From: an uncultured Acetatifactor sp.
GTDB lineage: Bacteria; Bacillota; Clostridia; Lachnospirales; Lachnospiraceae
Reading direction: 5' to 3'
Assembly (NCBI GenBank): GCA_947588205.1
Contig: CANPYG010000003.1
Span: 1-63,728, forward strand
DNA length: 63,728 nt
Part shown: in pieces, positions 1 through 7,786 of the stretch
Numbering within the stretch: the stretch's first letter is position 1
Layout: each line of letters begins with the position of its first letter
The notes under the pieces: generated by a model
Told to the model about the DNA's origin: nothing
Databases searched by the model: none
Seen by the model: only the letters and a program-made list of their open reading frames with translations
Made by a program: the position numbers and the translations under genes

Positions 1-5
1 TTGTG

Positions 6-75
6 AAGTGGAAATGGGTGAAAGAGTAAAATCCACTTTACCCCCTTCAAAGTGGAAATAAACTTTTCACTTCAC
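6..75. promoter_or_regulatory. Cluster of AAGTGGA inverted and direct repeats upstream of the first methyltransferase
   Basis: AAGTGGAAAT occurs at 6-15 and again at 50-59, the inverted core TCCACTT lies at 32-38, and a related TTCACTTCACCC is at 64-75. The alternating, evenly spaced arrangement just upstream of the promoter at 113-141 looks like an operator. Binding by the HTH domain of the methyltransferase is only an inference. Confidence 0.35.
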
Positions 76-112
76 CCTCATAAAAAAGTCATAGATTTTA
101 TATGAAATGATA

Positions 113-141
113 TTGCAATTATTCGAGCTTTAGAATATAAT
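113..141 (+). promoter_or_regulatory. Sigma-A type promoter of the methyltransferase gene
   Basis: TTGCAA at 113-118 is separated by 17 nt from a consensus TATAAT at 136-141. Transcription would start near 148, leaving a leader of about 23 nt that contains the AGAGGG ribosome binding site at 158-163. This supports the ATG at 171 over the upstream GTG at 150. Confidence 0.6.
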
Positions 142-170
142 ATTATCATGTGATTTTAGAGGGTGTGATT

Positions 171-1232
171 ATGGATTTTATGTCTGCAAGAGAAGCGGCT
201 GATAAGTGGGGTATTTCCCAAAGACGAGTTGCTGTTCTATGCTCTGAAAACAGAATTGATAATGCGATTATGGTTGGCAATATGTGGATCATTCCCACTA
301 TGGCTGAAAAACCTACTGATGCAAGAAGCATTCGTTATACAAAAAGTGATGTAAAACCTTTTTTGAAATGGGCTGGCGGTAAAGGTCAATTACTTTCTGA
401 AATTGAAAAGTATTATCCGTTTGAAAATGGAGGAATCACTAAATATGCTGAGCCTTTTGTTGGCGGCGGTGCAGTGCTTTTTGATATATTGAGCAAATAT
501 GACCTCGAAGATGTTTATATTGGCGATATTAACGCGGAACTCATTAACACATATCGCATTATCAAAGACGATATTGATGAGCTTATTTATATGCTGTTGG
601 TTATGCAGAACGAGTTTGTTCCAATGAATACTGATGCCCGCAAAGCATACTATTTGGCAAAAAGAGAGCGTTTCAATGATTTGAAAGTAAACGGTAATGA
701 AAATATCAATATTGAAAAAGCCGCTATAATGATTTTTCTAAACAAGACTTGTTTCAACGGGCTTTACCGAGTAAACAGAAAAGGTCTTTTCAACGTTCCT
801 ATGGGTTCTTATAAGAATCCTATGATCTGTGATGAGGAAAACTTGCGAGCGGTTTCCAAAAAGCTCCAGAACGTAACGATTGTGTGCGGTGACTACAGAG
901 AATCTGCTGATTTCATTGATAATAGTACATTTGTTTATTTCGATCCCCCGTATCGTCCAATTACTGACACGGCGAGCTTTACTGCATACACGGAAAATCT
1001 GTTTAATGATGAAGAACAGATTGAACTTGCAAAGTTCGTTGATGATATGCACAGGAAAGACGCAAAAATTGTAATAAGCAATTCTGATCCAAAGAATTCA
1101 AACACGGAAGATGAGTTTTTTGATAAAATTTATTCTTCCCATAAAATTAAGCGCGTTGAGGCTACTCGCATGATTAACTGCAATAGCGAAGCAAGGGGCA
1201 AAATTAATGAATTGCTTATTTCGAATTTTTAA
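171..1232 (+). CDS. Dam/DpnM-type DNA adenine-N6 methyltransferase with N-terminal HTH
   Basis: This 353-residue protein is a class-alpha (D12 family) adenine methyltransferase, expected to transfer a methyl group from SAM to adenine, most probably in GATC as known members do. Residues 64-73 carry the FLKWAGGKGQ motif, 93-104 the SAM-binding AEPFVGGGAVLF motif, and 258-261 the catalytic DPPY. CFNGLYR at 194-200 is also typical. Unlike plain Dam proteins it begins with about 45 residues resembling the HTH of Fic-type regulators, so it may repress its own promoter. The ATG at 171 is chosen because AGAGGG sits 7 nt upstream. A decayed DpnII-like nuclease lies downstream. Specificity is inferred from family, not seen. 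Confidence 0.9.
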   Translation: MDFMSAREAADKWGISQRRVAVLCSENRIDNAIMVGNMWIIPTMAEKPTDARSIRYTKSDVKPFLKWAGGKGQLLSEIEKYYPFENGGITKYAEPFVGGGAVLFDILSKYDLEDVYIGDINAELINTYRIIKDDIDELIYMLLVMQNEFVPMNTDARKAYYLAKRERFNDLKVNGNENINIEKAAIMIFLNKTCFNGLYRVNRKGLFNVPMGSYKNPMICDEENLRAVSKKLQNVTIVCGDYRESADFIDNSTFVYFDPPYRPITDTASFTAYTENLFNDEEQIELAKFVDDMHRKDAKIVISNSDPKNSNTEDEFFDKIYSSHKIKRVEATRMINCNSEARGKINELLISNF

Positions 1233-1243
1233 GGGGGGTATAT

Positions 1244-1780
1244 ATGGAGATCAAAAGAGGAAGTCAACTTATTGAAAACGGAACTAAAAAAGCTATTATA
1301 GAGTTTATCTTTACAGATTATATTATCTATGTTTTTCAGGGAAATCTGTCTCAGTTTGATATTATAATCAAGTACAAAAAGGACGGTACACGCATCCGAA
1401 CGCCTAAGCACATTCATTGGGTAGTGGATGTCTTGATGAAAATGCAAGGAAATGAAATTCTTGCCAAGAGATACTTGCGATCCATTCAAAATTGTTGGGA
1501 ATCTTGCGTGCCGCTTGCCAATAATAATTACGACACGTTAAAAGCACTAATTGAGAACGGGAAAAACGATATTGATGTTGATCAGTTTTTCAGCCTAAAT
1601 GTTTATGGCGAATACGATGTTGAATTCCTTTATGTTTTGATGGAATTATTAGCCGTACAGGAAAAGACCAATCGTGCTGATGCCTACATGTTTGGAGATA
1701 TTATTGGAGAACTGTTAGAAACAGACCGAGATATATTTAAAATTATATCCACAGCTGGGTTTGGTGGACGTAGGAAATAA
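1244..1780 (+). CDS. Unknown protein in the restriction-modification island
   Basis: This is a 178-residue soluble protein that I cannot assign to a family. It begins 11 nt after the methyltransferase stop, behind an AAGGGGGG-type purine run, so it is almost certainly co-transcribed with it. The N-terminal half is rich in beta-prone hydrophobic stretches (residues about 20-50) and the C-terminal half looks helical and acidic. No signal peptide, membrane segment or clear nuclease motif is visible. Position between a GATC-type methyltransferase and a decayed DpnII-type endonuclease suggests a role linked to the modification system, but no function is shown by the sequence. Confidence 0.75.
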   Translation: MEIKRGSQLIENGTKKAIIEFIFTDYIIYVFQGNLSQFDIIIKYKKDGTRIRTPKHIHWVVDVLMKMQGNEILAKRYLRSIQNCWESCVPLANNNYDTLKALIENGKNDIDVDQFFSLNVYGEYDVEFLYVLMELLAVQEKTNRADAYMFGDIIGELLETDRDIFKIISTAGFGGRRK

Positions 1781-1834
1781 ATAACATGGCGAGAGTTTTT
1801 AATGTTTGGCCAGGCGGTCTTCATAATAACATAA

Positions 1835-2116
1835 GCCAACTATAATTATAACATCGATTTTGAAAAAGTCCATCGCAATGTTGATGGTATAAAAGTTGAA
1901 TTAATTATCTTATATTTTCTTATTAGCTCTAAGAACATAAAAGAAGATTTCATAGCTTTAATCAAGAAGTATCCCGAAGTATTGAAATGCATTCTTGTTC
2001 TCTTGGCGGTTAAAGCGAATGAAATATATTGCCAAGATGAAAACGGTGGTTATCAGTATCAATTTGGCTTGGATAAATATTCGCCTAAGAGTCGTGCGCA
2101 ATATGAGACGGTATAA
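1835..2116 (+). pseudogene. Decayed N-terminal fragment of a DpnII/MboI-type restriction endonuclease
   Basis: An open stretch of 93 codons without a usable start reads like the N-terminal part of DpnII-family (GATC-cutting) endonucleases: a KVHRNVDGIKVEL segment, a LISSKNIKEDF segment in place of the usual LIGKxNIxEEF, then KKYPEVLKCILVLLAVKANEI. Full members are close to 290 residues. Here the frame is blocked by a TAA at 1832-1834 and ends at TAA 2114-2116, so the catalytic PD-(D/E)XK part is gone. The fragment lies where the nuclease gene of a DpnM-DpnII system would be expected. The family call rests on remembered family sequence and needs a profile search. Confidence 0.5.
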
Positions 2117-2135
2117 TCAGCGAGGTGATTAAACA

Positions 2136-3092
2136 GTGAAATATACGTTTGAGAAAATGATAAAAGATGTTCTCGAAAAATCAGATATTCCTTTAAGCGC
2201 AAGCGAGATATGGAAATCTGCCTGCGATTTGGGTATGGCGGAGCAGGTAAGCAGCGGCGGCAAAACTCCTTGGAAAACGGTCGAAGCAAAAATATATGTT
2301 GATTTGAAAGAACACCGTGAATCCGACAGTGAGTCGGAATTTGTACAGATGAGTTCGAGACCCGCTAAGTTCGGATTAAGAAAAAAGACTTATTCCTCAA
2401 AGCAGGCTGCCAAACAGACGGCTGAAAAAGCTAACGATGTAAGCTATAATGAACGCGATTTGCACCCTCTCCTTGCTAAGTTTGTTTTTTCCGACGAGCA
2501 TTTTAAAAGCTATATCAAAACTATCTATCACGAGAAGTCAACGCGGCGGCAAAAAGGAATGAATAAGTGGCTACACCCCGATATTGTCGGCGTGCATTTC
2601 CCGTTTGGGGACTTCAATGACCGAACACTGGGAATCATTAAGTCGCTGAATGAAAGCGCAGTTAAATTCTACTCGTTTGAGATGAAAAAGAAAATTGATT
2701 TTAACAATCTTCGGGAAAGCTTCTTCCAAGCCGTTTCTAATTCCAGCTGGGCAAACGAGGGCTATCTTGTCGCTGTAAAGTATTCAAATGAATCTGAATT
2801 TACCGACGAAATGCAGAGACTTAACAACTCATTTGGAATCGGATTTATTAAGCTGAACGTCGCCCACATTGAGCAGAGCGAGATATTACTTCCCGCTAAA
2901 TCAAAAGAAAAAATAGATTGGGAAACCGTTGACAGATTAGTCGAAGAAAACGACGATTTCAGAGATTTTATTTTACACGTTTCGCAGGATATTTCTGTTT
3001 CTAACATTCGAGGAACATATGACAAGGTGCTTGATGACAGCGAATTTGAAACATATATGAAGCAAAAACATATTTATTCAAGCGAGGAATAG
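2136..3092 (+). CDS. HrgA-like protein: HARE-HTH domain plus PD-(D/E)XK-like nuclease core
   Basis: The first 80 or so residues of this 318-residue protein form a HARE-HTH domain (FEKMIKDVLEKSDIPLSASE, then SGGKTPWKTVEAKIYVDL). A charged linker follows, and residues 106-290 match the HrgA/COG2958-type C-terminal domain, including NKWLHPDIVGV, KFYSFEMKKKI and ESFFQAVSNSSWANEGYLVA. Asp149 and Glu182-x-Lys184 with Gln198 fit a PD-(D/E)XK core, so it may be a restriction-type nuclease. In Helicobacter pylori, hrgA replaces a GATC-specific endonuclease gene. This copy follows a broken GATC-type endonuclease and is separated by one base from the next methyltransferase, implying translational coupling. 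Nuclease activity is inferred. Confidence 0.75.
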   Translation: MKYTFEKMIKDVLEKSDIPLSASEIWKSACDLGMAEQVSSGGKTPWKTVEAKIYVDLKEHRESDSESEFVQMSSRPAKFGLRKKTYSSKQAAKQTAEKANDVSYNERDLHPLLAKFVFSDEHFKSYIKTIYHEKSTRRQKGMNKWLHPDIVGVHFPFGDFNDRTLGIIKSLNESAVKFYSFEMKKKIDFNNLRESFFQAVSNSSWANEGYLVAVKYSNESEFTDEMQRLNNSFGIGFIKLNVAHIEQSEILLPAKSKEKIDWETVDRLVEENDDFRDFILHVSQDISVSNIRGTYDKVLDDSEFETYMKQKHIYSSEE

Positions 3093-3093
3093 T

Positions 3094-3843
3094 ATGCCTA
3101 CAAAAAAGATAACTAAATGGGAACCCGAGGATTTTGAGCTTGAAATGACTACCCATTGGTCGTTCCCGAAGCGCGGCGACTGGGCTACCCACGACGCTAA
3201 ATGGCGCGGAAACTGGTCGCCGTACATACCGCGAAATATTATCCTGCGCTATTCGAAAGAGAGCGACACGGTCCTCGACCAGTTTGCCGGTGGGGGAACT
3301 ACTCTTGTCGAAGCAAAGCTATTAAACCGCGATATAATCGGCGTTGACTGCAACGACAATGCTCTCGTTAGATGCCGTGAAAAGATTGATTTCACCTATC
3401 CTCCCGCGCAGGGAAAAGTTTATCTTAACAAGGGTGATGCGCGCGATCTGTTTTTTCTGAGCGATGAATCAATCGATTTGATCTGCACCCATCCACCATA
3501 TGCGGACATAATTCAGTATAGTGAAGATATCCCTGAGGATTTGTCGCGTCTGAAGGTAAAAGATTTTCTGACGCAAATGAAACCCGTTGCTGAGGAATGC
3601 TTCCGTGTACTGAAAAAGGACAAGTTCTGCGCGATCCTCATGGGTGACACCCGCCAAAAGGGCTGCATGGTGCCAATGAGTTTTGAGGTAATGAAAATTT
3701 TTGAAAGTGCAGGGTTCAGACTGAAGGAAATAATTATTAAGGAGCAGCACAACTGCAAAGCGACTGGGTATTGGAAAACAAACAGCGTGAAGTATAACTT
3801 TTTGCTGATTGCGCATGAATATTTGTTTGTGTTCAGAAAGTGA
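3094..3843 (+). CDS. DNA methyltransferase of the N6-adenine/N4-cytosine class
   Basis: This is a 249-residue SAM-dependent DNA methyltransferase. The SAM-binding motif DQFAGGGTTLVEA starts at residue 62, IIGVD at 81-85 ends the second strand, GDARDL lies at 114-119, and the catalytic tetrapeptide is HPPY at 133-136 (preceded by Thr). The protein ends in HEYLFVFRK, a common tail in these enzymes. The HPPY in place of DPPY or SPPY leaves the base, adenine-N6 or cytosine-N4, undecided. The start codon follows the HrgA-like gene by one base, so the two proteins are probably made together as a modification and restriction pair. A truncated controller gene and another nuclease lie downstream. Target sequence is unknown. 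Confidence 0.85.
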   Translation: MPTKKITKWEPEDFELEMTTHWSFPKRGDWATHDAKWRGNWSPYIPRNIILRYSKESDTVLDQFAGGGTTLVEAKLLNRDIIGVDCNDNALVRCREKIDFTYPPAQGKVYLNKGDARDLFFLSDESIDLICTHPPYADIIQYSEDIPEDLSRLKVKDFLTQMKPVAEECFRVLKKDKFCAILMGDTRQKGCMVPMSFEVMKIFESAGFRLKEIIIKEQHNCKATGYWKTNSVKYNFLLIAHEYLFVFRK

Positions 3844-3944
3844 CTAAATATTTCAGTTCAGACAGATGTTTCACTATTACTATTGATGAAATGTTTTCCT
3901 TTTATTTTTCTATATAAAATAAATAGCAAGGTATAATAGTTATC

Positions 3945-4168
3945 ATGTTTAAAAATGATAATATTTTATATTCTACAATAGGTAAAAAAATACAGACTTT
4001 TTTCTAAAGTTTCTCAGGCAAAACTTTGCGAAATAACAGGCATAAGCCTAAGTTATCTGACAAAGCTCGAATCGAAAAAAGTGAAAAAGCATATCGCTTT
4101 CTCTGCTAAATTTGTTGGCTAACACATTGAATGTTGAAATAACCGATTTTTTTAAGGAGCGTGATTGA
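3945..4168 (+). pseudogene. Frameshifted XRE-type (controller-like) regulator
   Basis: Three pieces in different frames together give a short Xre/C-protein: the start MFKNDNILYSTIGKKIQ, then KVSQAKLCEITGISLSYLTK and LESKK carrying the helix-turn-helix, and finally LANTLNVEITDFFKERD ending at TGA 4166-4168. An early TAA follows the first piece and a second frameshift precedes the last, so no intact protein can be made. The 3' end lies directly against the start of the nuclease gene at 4171, the usual place for a controller protein in a type II system. Loss of the controller would be expected to change expression of that nuclease. Confidence 0.6.
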
Positions 4169-4170
4169 TT

Positions 4171-4692
4171 ATGTCGAAAATACCTAATACTCATGGCGGC
4201 GGTGCATTAACTAATGCTCACGGACTATTATTTGAACAGACGACCTCTCTTAACGAAGCTCTAATCAACGGAGGTTACAGAGTTACCGATGTTGGAGAAG
4301 TTAAAAATTCAAGAGGCGTGATTTTAGGCTACAGCAGGTCAAAATACGATTTTATCAGTTATCTTGAGGAACATGGGGTCGATATAAGCGTCAATTCTGA
4401 TCGATTATTGCCTGATGACGCTTTTATAAATATGTTCAATAGGACAATCTACATTATCGAAAAGAAATATCAGAATGTTGCCGGTTCGGTAGATGAGAAG
4501 CTTCAAACCTGTTTGTATAAAAAGCGGCAGTATACTAAGCTTGCTTCACAGATTGGATATGATTTAGAATATACATACGTTTTGAACGATTGGTTCACAA
4601 GGTCGAAATATGCCGATGTATTAGAGTTTGTCGAAGAAGAAGGCTGCCACTACTTTTTCAATGAGCTGCCTTTGGATTTTCTTGGGATATAA
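4171..4692 (+). CDS. Putative type II restriction endonuclease, PD-(D/E)XK fold
   Basis: This is a compact 173-residue protein with a plausible nuclease centre: Pro81-Asp82 in LLPDDAF, then Glu97-x-Lys99 in YIIEKKYQ, followed by a conserved-looking SVDEKLQTCLYKKRQY stretch. An upstream Glu at 21 (LFEQTT) could complete metal binding. The length and Asp-to-Glu spacing are within the range for small type IIP enzymes. An upstream TTG at 4165 is possible, but ATG 4171 has AAGGAG about 11 nt before it. The decayed controller ends only 2 nt upstream and an unknown small gene follows. Target site is unknown; the methyltransferase at 3094-3843 is the nearest candidate partner. Confidence 0.6.
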   Translation: MSKIPNTHGGGALTNAHGLLFEQTTSLNEALINGGYRVTDVGEVKNSRGVILGYSRSKYDFISYLEEHGVDISVNSDRLLPDDAFINMFNRTIYIIEKKYQNVAGSVDEKLQTCLYKKRQYTKLASQIGYDLEYTYVLNDWFTRSKYADVLEFVEEEGCHYFFNELPLDFLGI

Positions 4693-4727
4693 GAGGGATG
4701 TGCTGTATAAACGATGCGGAGAAACGA

Positions 4728-5072
4728 ATGATAAAACCGAGTTATTTTTTAGACGCTTTGGACAAGACCTTTGATATTGCAAATCTTTGCCGTAAGCAGA
4801 AAATAATTGATGAGATTTTATGGATTAACCAAAACTTTGAAAACATAGACGTCCTGCGCGGGCATATTCTTAGCTGCGTTGACTTTAAAAACCAAAGAGT
4901 GAATGAGGCTTATGCGCGGAAAGTGCTTGGATATTCCAGTGCGAAGGTAAAGAGTATAGTCGAGCTTAGGGCAAATTTTTTGTATGCCGAGTTTCGGAAT
5001 GTACAAAACGAAAAGATAGAAAACAAGCCTCTTAAGATAATTGTTCAAGAGTTGAAATTGCAGGGGAGATAA
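4728..5072 (+). CDS. Unknown small protein downstream of the nuclease
   Basis: This is a 114-residue soluble protein, helical and rich in Lys and Glu, with no recognised domain. An in-frame ATG at 4698 exists, but its ribosome site would touch the start codon. ATG 4728 has GGAG at 4718-4721 with 6 nt spacing and is preferred. It lies 35 nt after the nuclease stop, so the two are probably one transcript. An accessory or dimer-partner role with the nuclease is only a guess from position. A further open stretch at 5094-5183 (29 codons, no clear ribosome site) is not called as a gene. Confidence 0.55.
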   Translation: MIKPSYFLDALDKTFDIANLCRKQKIIDEILWINQNFENIDVLRGHILSCVDFKNQRVNEAYARKVLGYSSAKVKSIVELRANFLYAEFRNVQNEKIENKPLKIIVQELKLQGR

Positions 5073-5261
5073 ATAAGGTAAGCTTGGGAAAAAATGTGCA
5101 TAGACAGATTGGCTATATATGTCAGACATGATGGCAAATATAAGTACAAATACTTGACGCTGTATGATAAATCTGAAAGCTAATTATTATTGATATTGTA
5201 TCAATACTTCGCTTGAAAAAGTGTGACTGTAGCATAAATTAATTTATTATTTGGGTCAAAG

Positions 5262-5612
5262 ATGTACATTCAATATCCATACAATATATTTAATCAATTA
5301 TATTTATCTGCAGACTATTTGAAGCAACATAAGCTGCAAAGGCATATTGAACAGCAGACAAACGTCGCTGATATGGTAAAGACCATCTCGGATTTCTGTA
5401 CTGCTGCAAGAGAAATTGATCCAGAATACCAGCAGGAGGCAGTTCAAGCTTGTATTGCAGAAATAGTGTGGCAGCTGAAAATGGAAAAGAAAAAAACTTC
5501 GGGCGAAATTAAAATCGGGCGTGGCAACAATATGGCAACAAAAAATCCGATAGCCAGGATCATCATTTTTGAGCGAGCGATGAAAAGAGCCTTCGCCAAG
5601 CTATTGCGATAA
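5262..5612 (+). CDS. Uncertain ORF at the end of the island
   Basis: This 116-codon frame opens with ATG but has no Shine-Dalgarno sequence nearby. The middle (about residues 25-75) is an amphipathic helical stretch with AREIDPEYQQEAVQACIAEI. The last 40 residues are basic and look less coding-like. I do not recognise it. It may be the surviving 3' part of a longer gene that was truncated by the rearrangements at 5.6-6.9 kb. Treat it as a possible gene fragment. Confidence 0.3.
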   Translation: MYIQYPYNIFNQLYLSADYLKQHKLQRHIEQQTNVADMVKTISDFCTAAREIDPEYQQEAVQACIAEIVWQLKMEKKKTSGEIKIGRGNNMATKNPIARIIIFERAMKRAFAKLLR

Positions 5613-6139
5613 CCCCTTCTTCGACACTGGTTAAAATTGACAGTTTACAACTTCTTTATTTAAGTCATTACATTCAGCAAACCTTTCCAAGGCATTCTTC
5701 AAGGTAAGCCCGCAGCATATATCCGTCTTTTACACCTGTCCGATAGAAAAACTCATTTTTCCTGGCAAAGTTGTGAACCATGGCTTCATGATAAAAGTCA
5801 ATGCACATCTGATCTTCCTTTGCCAGTCTTGAGGGAGGACTTCTTTGCACTTCCGTTCAGCCTCCAGCCCTTCCTCATCCTCCAAGTCCAATCCCTGGTT
5901 TTCCCTCATCCGGGCGTAATTCAACTACATACGCTCCCGCATGATGAAATCAATAAATTCTTTATCTGTCTTAGCCACATCTTCTTTATTCTCAGGCTTC
6001 AAAGGGGCTGTGAAAAAAGCGGAGTCAAAACACTCCCCTTTTTACAGCCCCCTGTTTGTGTTACCGTTTATCCATAACTGCTATCAAAAGGGTATAATCC
6101 CCCTTACCCCATATGAACTGCACCGTTTCGTTCTTATGC
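5613..6139. other. Scar region without an intact gene
   Basis: About 0.5 kb between the restriction island and the transposase relic holds no convincing gene. A minus-strand open stretch around 5730-5924 (64 codons, with ENQGLDLEDEEGLEAERKC) and flanking in-frame pieces broken by stops look like the remains of a minus-strand protein gene that I cannot identify. Confidence 0.4.
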
Positions 6140-6895
6140 GGCTTTTCAAAGTCTCATTTGTTTGTTATGGAATTTATAAAGGTTATGTCCGATTGAAACA
6201 AGAAAAAACTCTAATTTCACCGATTCCGACCCTCTTCGAACCATCCGCTTATACCATTGTCTCTTTCCTATACATGGGAAACTTCATGTATTTTTCCATC
6301 CCATGCTCCTGACAGTACAGGTAATTGTTAAAGGAGCCATATCCTGCGGCATCCGCCACCCCGATCTGGATGTTATAGGCGGGAAGCAACTGGTCATTCC
6401 CCATGTAGTCCTTCTTCATCCGCCTAAATATGCCCTCATGGTCTGTTTTGGAATAGCTGTTGCGCTCCGATCCGCAGCCCCGCATATGCCTGCATTTCCT
6501 TCATCTCAACCAGCAGGTCCGTAATCTTCGCGGAGAGCCGATATCTCGATTTCTCTGTCGCTTTTTTCCATACCCAAGTATATTTATTTGCGTCTGCCTC
6601 AAATTTTAAGCCGTCGATATACAGATGCTGGAAATCCACACCGTCTTTTTCCCCGATATAATCCATAAGGTCTTTGAAGATATCCTAGACGGACTCTTTG
6701 ATCTCTTCATTGGTAAAATAACTGAAGGAACGGCAACTAGGCGTATCGTAATCCATCAGGTACATATACCGTATATTGGTTCTGCAGCGGTCTTCCGATT
6801 CCCTTAAAGATGCGTACCCGGTGTCAATAAAGCCGAATAAAACTGTTTTTAAAATGTTGACGCGATTATATCCGGGTCGCCCAAGCTTACAAAAT
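6140..6895 (-). pseudogene. Relic of an IS1182-type transposase
   Basis: Reading leftward from 6895, the pieces follow the order of IS1182-family transposases: a GRPGYNRVNILKTVLFGF segment, RCRTNIRYMYLMDYDTPS, DGVDFQHLYIDGLKFEA, NKYTWVWKKATEKSRYRL, then KDYMGNDQLLPAYNIQIGVA joined directly to AGYGSFNNYLYCQEHGM, and near 6200 a broken version of the KLEFFLVSIGHNLYK tail. It lacks the N-terminus, has an in-frame TAG near 6690, frameshifts, and a large internal deletion between the two catalytic-region blocks. It cannot be active. It abuts the Fic stop codon and probably marks one edge of the acquired island. Confidence 0.75.
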
Positions 6896-7786
6896 TCAAT
6901 ATGGAATTCTAAAATAATCCAAATAAGCCTTATACCGGTCTTGCGCAGTCAGGCAGGTATCCAGCAGATAGCCTTTTTCCCGGTTCCACTCCCTTAACCC
7001 GCGGTAATAGAACAGCTTCAGGTTATCCTCAATAATAAACGGAACAATTTGATATTTCAGGCATTCCTTAAACAGAATCAGCCTGCCGACCCGTCCGTTG
7101 CCATCCTGGAAAGGATGAATTCTTTCAAACTGCACATGAAAATCCAGAATGTCCTCTAAAGTCTTTTCCCTTTTGCCATTATAGTCCTTCAACAGGGCTT
7201 TCATCTTATGGGCAACTTCTTCCGGGAGAGCTGTGTCCATGCCCCCAACCTCATTCGGCAGCTTCTTATAATCACCCACCGCAAACCAGTCTTTTCTGGA
7301 ATCACTGGTTCCGTTCTTCAAAGTCAAATGGAGCTCCTTGATCAGCCTCTCCGTCAGCGCTGCTTTTGCCTGATCGATCATCATGTCGACACAGCGGAAA
7401 TGATTTGCCGTTTCTATGATATCGTCCACATTCAGCGCTTCATTTTCCACTCCAATGGTATTGGTTTCAAAAATATACCTGGTCTGATCGTGGGTCAGAC
7501 TGCTGCCTTCCATATGATTTGAGTTGTAGGTCAGCTCGATCTGGGTCTTATGATAAATACCTCCAGGGAATTTGTTCGTTTTCTGTTCCTTCAGGATGTC
7601 CAGCAAAGTTTCCTGCGGCTCCTTTTGCTTATTTGCGCGGTCAGGCTTTCCCGCATTTTCAGGAATGTTCCAGGTCTTGCCTGCAAGGAACGCCCCGTCC
7701 ACCCGTCCTTCTGCACAGTAATTTCTCACGCTGCGTTCAGATACAGCCCATTTCTTCGCCATTTCCGCAACTGAAAGATATCTCAT
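6896..7786 (-). CDS. Fic family protein with N-terminal HTH
   Basis: This 296-residue protein is probably an adenylyltransferase (AMP transfer from ATP to a protein hydroxyl). Residues 224-232 are the Fic active-site loop HPFQDGNGR, with His224 catalytic. SNHMEG at 89-94 fits the (S/T)xxxE(G/N) inhibitory helix, placing it in the self-inhibited class with the inhibitory helix N-terminal to the Fic core. Residues 4-45 form an HTH similar to that at the start of the methyltransferase at 171-1232, including the GKTWNIP / GNMWIIP strand. The start MRYLS is chosen because GGAGG lies 6 nt upstream. The gene ends exactly at the transposase relic but the C-terminus looks complete. The target protein is unknown. 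Confidence 0.9.
   Translation of the reverse strand: MRYLSVAEMAKKWAVSERSVRNYCAEGRVDGAFLAGKTWNIPENAGKPDRANKQKEPQETLLDILKEQKTNKFPGGIYHKTQIELTYNSNHMEGSSLTHDQTRYIFETNTIGVENEALNVDDIIETANHFRCVDMMIDQAKAALTERLIKELHLTLKNGTSDSRKDWFAVGDYKKLPNEVGGMDTALPEEVAHKMKALLKDYNGKREKTLEDILDFHVQFERIHPFQDGNGRVGRLILFKECLKYQIVPFIIEDNLKLFYYRGLREWNREKGYLLDTCLTAQDRYKAYLDYFRIPY

Noticed and set aside
1..170. Repeats at the left edge as the end of a CRISPR array
   Set aside because: The copies alternate in orientation and are only 7-10 nt long; they fit an operator better than CRISPR repeats.
5094..5183. Short open frame of 29 codons after the 114-residue gene
   Set aside because: It lacks a ribosome site and any recognised motif; possible remnant, not supported as a gene.
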